Origin: an uncultured Collinsella sp.
Lineage (GTDB): Bacteria > Actinomycetota > Coriobacteriia > Coriobacteriales > Coriobacteriaceae
Reading direction: 5' to 3'
DNA: 15,436 nucleotides
NCBI GenBank assembly: GCA_902470925.1
Contig: CABRIF010000057.1
Location: 1-15,436 of the forward strand
The position numbers and the translations under genes are program-made. The notes below the pieces were generated by a model that saw nothing but the letters and a program-made list of their open reading frames with translations, was not told the origin of the DNA and ran no database searches. Of this stretch, positions 7,124 to 12,775 are shown in pieces; within the stretch, counting starts at the first letter, position 1, and each line of letters begins with the position of its first letter.

Positions 7124-8548
7124 CTACCTGCCGTCGTCGCTGTCAGGGTCATGCGCCGCATCCGTCTTGGGCGCCTTGGTGGACTGGGCAAACGGCATCT
7201 TGAGCTTGCCGGGAGCCACCTGCTGCAAGCCGGCGATGCGCGCCCAGGGGTTGTCGAGTGCGGGGCGCGGGGCGGCGGTGGCGGCCGGAACGGCGTCGTT
7301 GTCGATCAGCTCGGAATCGACCGCGAACTTGTCGTCGCCGAGCGCATCGAAGGCGGGGACCGGCTGGCCGGCCTCGTCCACAAAGGGCGTGCCCTGGAAG
7401 ATGGCCCCGTCATAGGAGACGACCTGGCGCTGCGTGGCGCTTTCGAAGTGGTAGACGAACAGGCCCTTGGCAGCCGCGCACAGCGGGATGGCCACCACCA
7501 TGCCGATCGCGCCCAGAAGCGCTGAGCCGATCACCAGTGCGGTGAGGCTCATGGCGGGGTGGACCTGCACGGAGGACTGCATGACCTTGGGCGAGACGAT
7601 GTTGTCGGTCACGTTCTGGGCGACGACGGTCACCAGCAGGGTCCACAGGGCAAGCATGGGGTTGGTGAAGAAGGCGATGAAGGTCGCCGCCACCGAGGAG
7701 ATCCAGGGGCCAACCACCGGAATCAGGTGCAGCAGGCCGGTGAGGACGCCCATGAGGGCGGCATAGGGGTGGCCGATGATCAAAAAGCCCACGAACGCCA
7801 GCGCGCCGCCCACCAACGAGGTGATGACCATGCCGCGCATGTAGCCGCCCACCGAGCGCGAGACGATCGCGACCATGAAGCGGTAGCCGGTCTCCTTCTC
7901 CTCGCCTAAGATCGTGGCCACCTCGTGATGGATGCGCGGGTAGTCGCGCGCAAGCCAATAGGCGAGCACCAGGCCTAAAAAGACCACGAAGAGCGTGGAG
8001 GCGGTGCCGGCGATGAGCGGAACGACGCCTTTGCCCATGTCGGCGGCGAGCCCGGTCACATAGGTGGTGGCCGCGTTGGCAAGCGAACTCAGGGCGCTAT
8101 CGGCCTCGCTCGCCCACCCCGACTGCGCCAGCGCGCTGAATTCCTGGGAGAGCTTCGTGAGCCAGTCGCCCAGGCCGCGCAGCTGCGCGGGGAGACGCGT
8201 GAGGATCTCCATGATCTGATCCACGAACACCGGCGCCACCACCATGAGCAAGCAGGAGATGACGGCGATGACCACCACAAGCCCCACCAGCGCCCCGAAG
8301 CCGCGCGGCACGCCGCGATGCTCCAGGCCGTTGACGATCGGCGACGCCACGAAGGCGACGAGCGACCCCACGGCCAGGAACTCGATCACCGGGACCAGGG
8401 CGCCCAGCACGTTGAGCAGGGCGGCGGCGATGATGATGGCGCCCACCGCGATCCACACGCGCATCAGAACAAGGCGTGTGCCGGGCATCGCGATGGCGGC
8501 AGCCCGGCGCCGGGCGGCGCGCGGACGTTCTACGTCGGGAGCGCTCAT
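7124..8548 (-). CDS. AI-2E/PerM-family multi-pass membrane protein
   Basis: A 474-residue member of the AI-2E transporter/PerM (YtvI/YueF) family of inner-membrane proteins. Proposed substrates vary (autoinducer-2, ions, small solutes), so no substrate is claimed. It has an N-terminal hydrophobic pair (about 30-70), a helix at about 86-108, an amphipathic stretch (about 109-170), further helices (about 175-200, 240-260, 285-313, 333-362), the family signature 'LLHLIPVVGPWIS' (272-284), and 'IVSPKVMQSSVQVHPAMSL' (317-335) followed by 'GSALLGAIGMVVAIPL' (341-356). A hydrophilic C-terminal tail of about 100 residues follows the last helix and is longer than usual. The start ATG overlaps the sigma-factor stop as ATGA, so it is translationally coupled to it. 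A strong terminator follows. Its presence in the sigma operon suggests a stress-linked role (inference). Confidence 0.87.
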   Translation of the reverse strand: MSAPDVERPRAARRRAAAIAMPGTRLVLMRVWIAVGAIIIAAALLNVLGALVPVIEFLAVGSLVAFVASPIVNGLEHRGVPRGFGALVGLVVVIAVISCLLMVVAPVFVDQIMEILTRLPAQLRGLGDWLTKLSQEFSALAQSGWASEADSALSSLANAATTYVTGLAADMGKGVVPLIAGTASTLFVVFLGLVLAYWLARDYPRIHHEVATILGEEKETGYRFMVAIVSRSVGGYMRGMVITSLVGGALAFVGFLIIGHPYAALMGVLTGLLHLIPVVGPWISSVAATFIAFFTNPMLALWTLLVTVVAQNVTDNIVSPKVMQSSVQVHPAMSLTALVIGSALLGAIGMVVAIPLCAAAKGLFVYHFESATQRQVVSYDGAIFQGTPFVDEAGQPVPAFDALGDDKFAVDSELIDNDAVPAATAAPRPALDNPWARIAGLQQVAPGKLKMPFAQSTKAPKTDAAHDPDSDDGR

Positions 8549-9333
8549 TGTGCGGCCATGACCCCCTCCGGATCGATTTTGTCCTGGATCTTTTTCAGGG
8601 TGCGACGCAGCAGACGCGATACCTGCACCTGGGAGATGCCGAGCTGCTCGGCGATCTCGATCTGCGTCATGCCCTTGATGAAGCGCAGCTCGATGACCTC
8701 GCGCTCGCGCGGGGAGAACCCTTCGAGCGCCTCCTCGATCACCAGGCGGTCATCGGTGAGGGCGAGGTCGCTATCCTCGGTTGCGTAGCGGTCGATGATC
8801 GAAGGCGTGTCCTCCGCGTCGGGCCCGGCGGGCGCCTCCAGAGACACCGAGCTGTAGGCCGAGGAGGACTCCATGGCCTCGAGCACCTCGTCAACCGTCG
8901 CGTCGAGGTACTCGGCGATCTCGGCGATCGTGGGCGAGCGCTGCAGCTGGGTGGTGAGCAGATCGGTTGCCTGATTGACCTTGGCGGAAAGCTCCTGCAG
9001 GCGGCGGGGCACCCGCACGCTCCAGCCCTTGTCGCGGAAATGGCGCTTGATCTCGCCCAGGATGGTGGGGGTCGCGAAGGTGGTGAACTCCAGCCCGCGC
9101 GAGGGGTCGAACCGGTCGATGGCCTTGAGCAGGCCGAGGTAGCCCACCTGCATCAGGTCGTCAAGCGGCTCGCCGCGGTTCTTGAATTTGTTTGCAAGAA
9201 ATCTGACCAGGTTGAGGTGGGACATCACGAGCTTCTCGCGGGCGTCCATATCGCCGTGCTCTTTGTACCGGCGAAACAGCTCGTGGGTCTTTTCCTTATC
9301 CCAGGCAGTCTTGCCCGAGGTGCGCGATGCCAT
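8545..9333 (-). CDS. sigB: SigB/SigF/SigG-type alternative sigma factor
   Basis: A 262-residue group 3 sigma-70 factor. Region 2 spans about 38-105 and contains 'LDDLMQVGYLGLLKAIDRFDP' and the segment 'TILGEIKRHFRDKGWSVRVP' (90-109), hallmark of the stress/sporulation SigB-F-G subgroup. Region 3 spans about 110-150. Region 4 contains 'SPREREVIELRFIKGMTQIE' (207-226) and a helix-turn-helix at about 224-245. The protein directs RNA polymerase to stress promoters, with GTTT or GNNT at -35 and GGGTA at -10 in related systems. I chose the ATG at 9333 because it shares one base with the preceding stop (TAATG) and because the frame upstream lies inside the anti-sigma gene. The symbol reflects subgroup only; this lineage's own name may differ. 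Confidence 0.92.
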   Translation of the reverse strand: MASRTSGKTAWDKEKTHELFRRYKEHGDMDAREKLVMSHLNLVRFLANKFKNRGEPLDDLMQVGYLGLLKAIDRFDPSRGLEFTTFATPTILGEIKRHFRDKGWSVRVPRRLQELSAKVNQATDLLTTQLQRSPTIAEIAEYLDATVDEVLEAMESSSAYSSVSLEAPAGPDAEDTPSIIDRYATEDSDLALTDDRLVIEEALEGFSPREREVIELRFIKGMTQIEIAEQLGISQVQVSRLLRRTLKKIQDKIDPEGVMAAQ

Positions 9334-9710
9334 TAGAGGTCCGCCTTGAGCTCGAGGAATAGGGTCGCGGGCTCGGAGCGCTTCTCGAAGGTGTCGCACA
9401 CGCTGCCCAAGATCAGATCCATGTAGACCGCTGCCGTCTCATCGTCATCCGGCTCCGAAAAGACAAGCGCATCCAGGCGAAACGTCATGGACACACGCGC
9501 GGGGTCAACGTCGAACTCAACGGCGAGCGCGCGGCCCGGCGTGGCGGAGCAGGCATAGATGAAGGCCTCCTCAGCCGCCATGCGGATATCCTCGACGCGC
9601 TCGACCGACATGTTCGACAGGGTCGCGACGTTGGCAGCGGTCATGCGCACCAGGCGTGCGAGGTGGGCGTCGCAGGTGACGCCCAGAGAAACGCTGGTGG
9701 GGTTACTCAT
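9333..9710 (-). CDS. RsbW/SpoIIAB-like anti-sigma factor with degenerate ATP site
   Basis: A 125-residue protein directly before the sigma gene, the usual site of the anti-sigma partner. Its N-terminal half looks like the HATPase_c fold of RsbW/SpoIIAB: 'VERVEDIRMAAEEAFIYACS' (36-55) aligns with the N-box helix. The Glu matching SpoIIAB Glu46 is kept (Glu48), but the Mg-ATP-binding Asn (Asn50 in SpoIIAB) is Tyr52. No DxGxG-like G1 box or GLGL-like G2 box follows; the region reads 'VSMTFRLDALVFSEPDDDET' (73-92). The fold assignment rests on context and this helix. Kinase activity seems unlikely. The ATG at 9710 has GAGGAG seven bases upstream and overlaps the preceding gene by eight bases. No anti-anti-sigma gene lies beside it. 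Confidence 0.75.
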   Translation of the reverse strand: MSNPTSVSLGVTCDAHLARLVRMTAANVATLSNMSVERVEDIRMAAEEAFIYACSATPGRALAVEFDVDPARVSMTFRLDALVFSEPDDDETAAVYMDLILGSVCDTFEKRSEPATLFLELKADL

Positions 9711-10233
9711 CGGTGGGCTCCTCTGTGGTCGTATAGGTGTAATACGCGCCGGCGGCGGGCTCATCGTCGGCGGTGTCGGCGGCGGCAGGCTCGGAGTCCT
9801 CGGCGGTCTTTAGGGCGGGGGTTGGTGCCTCCTGCTTTTTCGAGCGGCCGAACAGCTTTCCAACCTTCTCGCTGGCGGCATCGGCGATGCCCGACACGGC
9901 GTTCGAGGCGGCCCCGGCCGCGCCGCTCACCGCCGACACGTCGCGCAGGACCCCGTTCACCTCGACCAGATCGGAGGTAAGCGCCTCAACGCTCTGGTTC
10001 GCATTGCGCAGCAACGGCTCAACCTGGGCGATCGCCGGCTGCAGCTCATCGACCATGCCGTCGAGCTTGCTCACGATGGGACGGGCCTCCTCAACAGTGC
10101 GGTTGAGCTCGGCGACCGTGGTGTCAAGCGAATCGACGACCTTGCGGCTGCGGCGAAAGACGAGCGCGAGCTCCGCCAAAGCCCAGGCGCCGCCAAGCGC
10201 CAGCACGATCAATGCGATGTGCAGCAGATCCAT
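9703..10233 (-). CDS. DUF948-like single-pass membrane protein
   Basis: A 176-residue protein with an N-terminal membrane helix (about 4-26) followed by a long amphipathic, heptad-like region (about 30-100), in the manner of DUF948 proteins such as the general-stress protein YtxG of Bacillus. An Ala/Gly-rich helix (102-120), a basic patch 'KLFGRSKK' (126-133) and an acidic, low-complexity tail rich in Pro, Ala, Thr and Tyr complete it. No catalytic motif is visible. It starts at an ATG with GAGGAGG five bases upstream and overlaps the anti-sigma gene by eight bases, so it is the first gene of the sigma operon. Known members of the family belong to the SigB regulon, which agrees with this context. 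Exact molecular role unknown. Confidence 0.75.
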   Translation of the reverse strand: MDLLHIALIVLALGGAWALAELALVFRRSRKVVDSLDTTVAELNRTVEEARPIVSKLDGMVDELQPAIAQVEPLLRNANQSVEALTSDLVEVNGVLRDVSAVSGAAGAASNAVSGIADAASEKVGKLFGRSKKQEAPTPALKTAEDSEPAAADTADDEPAAGAYYTYTTTEEPTDE

Positions 10234-10452
10234 GGTTCCTCCTCAACGCCGACGCGTGCCGGCATAACGGACAGATGACAGATACGGTTGATGGTACCCC
10301 ACTTGGCGCCATCGCATGCGAACGCCATAGGACGCTCGCGGTGCGCATCACCGGTGCCGCCAGGAGCGCAAACGGGTGGATAAGGCACACGCACCCCCGT
10401 GAGGGCCGGTCAGCGCGGCGCCGACAGCAGGTAATCCCCGCCCGGGCGCAGC
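10234..10452. other. Intergenic gap between rarA and the sigma-factor operon
   Basis: This 219-bp gap separates two same-strand genes. It holds the SD of the DUF948-like gene and a possible sigma-B-type promoter (10294-10319). I see no T-tract hairpin that would serve as an intrinsic terminator for rarA, only small GC-rich palindromes, and no credible open frame. Confidence 0.5.
10294..10319 (-). promoter_or_regulatory. Possible sigma-B-type promoter of the sigma operon
   Basis: On the minus strand, GGGTAC lies at 10294-10299 and GCAT at 10316-10319, 16 bases apart. This fits the loose Streptomyces sigma-B pattern GNNT-N14-16-GGGTAC/T. Start of transcription would fall about 50 bases before the first gene of the operon, where autoregulation is expected. 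The -35 pattern is very permissive, and GGGTA hexamers also occur elsewhere in the window, so this is only a candidate. Confidence 0.3.
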
Positions 10453-11769
10453 TTAGGCCCGAGGGCGGTGCTCGTCGCGCCACTGCTCCCAGCCGCGCCC
10501 GTCGGAGTGCCAAAACGCGCCCGCCTCCAGCCCCTCGGGCAGATAGCGCTGCGCCACCCAGCCGGCGGGGTAATCGTGCGGATACCGGTACTCGCCGTAC
10601 TCATCGGATCCCGGACGGTGCCGGTCGCGCAGATAGGACGGCACCTCGCGCTGACCGCTGGTGTGCACATCGGCAAGCGCGGCGTCGATTGCGGCCTCGC
10701 AGGCGTTCGACTTCGGGGCAAGCGCGTTGTAGATGGCGGCCTGCGCCAGGTTGATCCGGCACTCCGGGTACCCGATCACCTCCGCTGCCTTGAACGCGGC
10801 CTCGGCCACCAGCAGGGCATTCGGGTCGGCGTTACCGATGTCCTCCGAGGCAGCGATCATGATGCGGCGCGCGATGAACTTGGGGTCCTCCCCCGCATCG
10901 ATCATGCGGGCGAGCCAGTACACGGCGGCATCGGGGTCCGAGCCGCGCATGGACTTGATGAACGCGGAGATGATGTCGTAGTGCATGTCGCCGGATTTGT
11001 CGTAGGACAGCCCACGCCGCGGGTTGGCCTGACGCACATCGTCGAGCCCGATCGCGATCGGACCCTCTAGCGCCGAAGCGGCATCCGGACGCGTCAGCGC
11101 AATCTCGGAGGCGAGCTCGAGGGTGGTGAGCGCGCTGCGGGCGTCTCCGGCCGCCAGCGTGCAGATAGCATCGACAACCTCGTCGGAGGCGAGGAATCGC
11201 CCGTCCAGCCCTTGAGGGGCGCGAAGGGCGCGCCTCACCAGCTGCGCCACGTCCTCATTGGCGAGATGCTCCAGCTCAACCACCCGGCTGCGCGACAGCA
11301 GGGCCGAGTTGACCTCGAAATATGGGTTCTCGGTCGTGGCGCCGATCATCACCACGGTGCGGTTCTCGACCGCGTGCAGCAGGGCATCTTGCTGGGAGCG
11401 CGAGAAGCGGTGGATCTCATCGATGAACAGGATCGTGCGGCGGTCGAACATCATGAGGCGGCGCTGCGCCTCATCGATCTCCCGCCGCAGGTCCTTAACC
11501 GTCCCCGTAACCGCCGAGACCTCGACGAATTCGCTTTTGGTGGTCGAGGCGATGATGTGAGCGAGGGTGGTTTTGCCGGTTCCCGCAGGACCGTAGAGAA
11601 TGACGCTCGACATGACATCGTGCTCGATCGCGGAGCGGAGCCACGAGCCAGGGCCAACCGCGCGCTGCTGACCCACGTACTCCTCGAGTGACGCGGGACG
11701 CATACGCACAGCCAACGGGGCGTTCTTGAGGCGCTTGACGCGCTCGGTGTCAGAAAACAAAGTATCCAT
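10453..11769 (-). CDS. rarA: Replication-associated recombination protein RarA (MgsA)
   Basis: AAA+ ATPase of the RarA/MgsA/WRNIP1 family that acts at stalled replication forks and is related to clamp-loader and RuvB proteins. The 438-residue product is the usual length. It begins with 'APLAVRMRPASLEEYVGQ' (17-34). It has Walker A 'GPAGTGKTT' (60-68), Walker B 'ILFIDEIH' (113-120), sensor 1 'GATTENP' (143-149), an arginine-finger segment 'LLSRSRVVE' (158-166), the 'AGDARSALTTLELA' lid, and the C-terminal tetramerisation domain with 'YDKSGDMHYDIISAFIKSMR' and 'WLARMIDAGEDPKFIARR'. It ends 'RYLPEGLEAGAFW' then a short tail. No Shine-Dalgarno precedes the ATG at 11769. A promoter lies so close that the mRNA may be leaderless, and a LexA-type box overlaps that promoter. 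Confidence 0.96.
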   Translation of the reverse strand: MDTLFSDTERVKRLKNAPLAVRMRPASLEEYVGQQRAVGPGSWLRSAIEHDVMSSVILYGPAGTGKTTLAHIIASTTKSEFVEVSAVTGTVKDLRREIDEAQRRLMMFDRRTILFIDEIHRFSRSQQDALLHAVENRTVVMIGATTENPYFEVNSALLSRSRVVELEHLANEDVAQLVRRALRAPQGLDGRFLASDEVVDAICTLAAGDARSALTTLELASEIALTRPDAASALEGPIAIGLDDVRQANPRRGLSYDKSGDMHYDIISAFIKSMRGSDPDAAVYWLARMIDAGEDPKFIARRIMIAASEDIGNADPNALLVAEAAFKAAEVIGYPECRINLAQAAIYNALAPKSNACEAAIDAALADVHTSGQREVPSYLRDRHRPGSDEYGEYRYPHDYPAGWVAQRYLPEGLEAGAFWHSDGRGWEQWRDEHRPRA

Positions 11770-11775
11770 GCGAGT

Positions 11776-11805
11776 ATTCTATACGAAACATGTGTTCGCT
11801 TGCAA
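11776..11805 (-). promoter_or_regulatory. rarA promoter, probably giving a leaderless mRNA
   Basis: On the minus strand TTGCAA (11800-11805) and TAGAAT (11776-11781) are separated by 18 bases. Only six bases lie between the -10 hexamer and the rarA ATG, so transcription would start at or next to the start codon. The absence of an SD before this ATG fits leaderless initiation, which is common in actinobacteria. Confidence 0.6.
11785..11798 (-). promoter_or_regulatory. LexA (SOS) box inside the rarA promoter
   Basis: The minus strand reads CGAACACATGTTTC. This matches the Bacillus-type SOS consensus CGAACRNRYGTTYC at every position and resembles the mycobacterial TCGAAC-N4-GTTCGA box. It fills the spacer between the -35 and -10 of the rarA promoter, where bound LexA would block RNA polymerase. 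LexA itself is not encoded in the window. Confidence 0.75.
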
Positions 11806-11829
11806 GGGCCGATCTCGCCCAAGCGCCCG

Positions 11830-12303
11830 TCAGCCGGCAAGCACGCTCGGCGCCACGACAAGCGCCGTGGCGGCAGCTACAAAGGGCAGCAGCGGCAGCG
11901 ACGGGCGCCGGCAGATCGTTCCTGCCAGCGCGAGCAGCGCCAAGCCCACCGAGAACCCCGTCAACGCATAGGCCGGGTCGGCCAGCATGGTGCCGAACAG
12001 GTACTTCACATCGCCCATGCCCAAGCCAGCTGTCCCATCATGGTGTCGGCGCCATGCGATCTCGAACACGACGAGCAAGCCCGAGACCGCGCAGGCTGCA
12101 AGGCAGTGCGCGCCAAGCGTGTCCGCACCACCGCGGGCCAGGGCGCACCAGGCGCCAGCGGCCGCAACCGCCATGGCGAGCAGGGCCGGATAGGTCCTGG
12201 TTCGCGCATCGGCAACGGCCGCAACAAGTATCAGTATGCCCAGCACAGAAAACGCAACGCAGTCTGCATCCATATAGCCAAACAGCCCGCTTCCAGCCCC
12301 CAT
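11830..12303 (-). CDS. Prepilin-peptidase-like membrane protein (A24 family, minimal form)
   Basis: A 157-residue, strongly hydrophobic protein with the two aspartates of type IV prepilin peptidases: Asp32 in 'ADARTRTYP' (31-39, cf. D-x5-IP-type motif) and Asp98 in 'GLGMGDVK' (93-100, cf. GxGDxK). These membrane aspartyl proteases cleave leader peptides from pilins and pseudopilins. The N-terminal cytoplasmic methylase domain with CxxC zinc pairs found in PilD is missing, as in short TadV/CpaA-like or archaeal-type enzymes. About five to six hydrophobic segments are visible. The ATG at 12303 is supported by AAGGGGG a few bases upstream; an alternative is Met11. No pilin or assembly ATPase gene lies in the window, so its substrate must be encoded elsewhere. 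It ends 60 bp before rarA. Confidence 0.8.
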   Translation of the reverse strand: MGAGSGLFGYMDADCVAFSVLGILILVAAVADARTRTYPALLAMAVAAAGAWCALARGGADTLGAHCLAACAVSGLLVVFEIAWRRHHDGTAGLGMGDVKYLFGTMLADPAYALTGFSVGLALLALAGTICRRPSLPLLPFVAAATALVVAPSVLAG

Positions 12304-12331
12304 TGAACCCCCTTGCCCATCGGTTCTCGGC

Positions 12332-12337
12332 GTTATA
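12332..12337 (-). promoter_or_regulatory. Candidate -10 element of the prepilin-peptidase-like gene
   Basis: The minus strand reads TATAAC, 28 bases before the ATG at 12303, in the gap between two divergent genes. The same place also reads GGGTAT, the -10 of stress-type sigma factors, so either sigma factor is conceivable. The -35 region is poor for both. Confidence 0.35.
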
Positions 12338-12350
12338 CCCGTCCGATGGC

Positions 12351-12356
12351 TATAAT
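12351..12356 (+). promoter_or_regulatory. Candidate -10 element of the small membrane protein gene
   Basis: A perfect TATAAT lies on the plus strand 59 bases before the ATG at 12416. No TTGACA-like hexamer is found at the normal spacing. The leader would be about 50 nt. Confidence 0.45.
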
Positions 12357-12415
12357 AGGCGCGTCACAAGATTCATCCGCGCCCCGCGCGTCCGCCCACT
12401 GATAGGGAGCATGTT

Positions 12416-12724
12416 ATGAACGTCGATACCGAACCCGCTTCGAGCTGCACGCCGCGCGTCGTCGAAAGCGCGAGCGCCTCCACCGCCTGTCAGACGAACA
12501 GCTCGCATTTCGCCTACATCCTGACAGCAGGCGTCCTGAGCGCCGGCGTGCTGTTGCTGCTCGGCCTCGTCTACCTGGTCATCGGCGTGCTGTCCGTCAA
12601 CTGGAACAGCGCAACCGACACCTGGGGCTACAACGGCGATGACGCCTACCGGTATGAATGGCGCGACGACCGCCTGCCGCTGGACGAGGGCTGGGAAGAG
12701 GATCTGGACAGCCTGTTCGGCTAA
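12416..12724 (+). CDS. Small single-pass membrane protein, function unknown
   Basis: A 102-residue protein that I do not recognise. The first 30 residues are polar with several Ser, Thr and Cys (MNVDTEPASS, then 'VVESASASTACQTNSSH'). A clear membrane helix follows, about residues 33-60 ('AYILTAGVLSAGVLLLLGLV' and on). The C-terminal 40 residues are acidic and rich in Trp, Tyr and Asp ('WNSATDTWGYNGDDAYRYEW', ending DEGWEEDLDSLFG). No signal-peptidase cleavage site, lipobox or catalytic motif is visible. The start is supported by GGGAG six bases upstream; TATAAT at 12351-12356 is a possible promoter. It is the only plus-strand gene here, divergent from the prepilin-peptidase-like gene and convergent with the glycosyltransferase. 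That the frame lacks a protein-like partner on the minus strand supports it as a real gene. Confidence 0.75.
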   Translation: MNVDTEPASSCTPRVVESASASTACQTNSSHFAYILTAGVLSAGVLLLLGLVYLVIGVLSVNWNSATDTWGYNGDDAYRYEWRDDRLPLDEGWEEDLDSLFG

Positions 12725-12748
12725 CCCAGGCGAACAGGCGAGGCAAGC

Positions 12749-12775
12749 GGGCGCGGTGGCTCCTACCGAGCGCCC
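12749..12775. terminator. Hairpin between convergent genes, possible bidirectional terminator
   Basis: The arms are 12749-12754 (GGGCGC) and 12770-12775 (GCGCCC), with an inner GGT/ACC pairing (12755-12757 with 12765-12767) around a seven-base loop. It lies where the small membrane protein gene and the glycosyltransferase gene converge, and it overlaps the end of the latter. There is no T-tract on either side, so intrinsic termination is uncertain. Confidence 0.3.
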
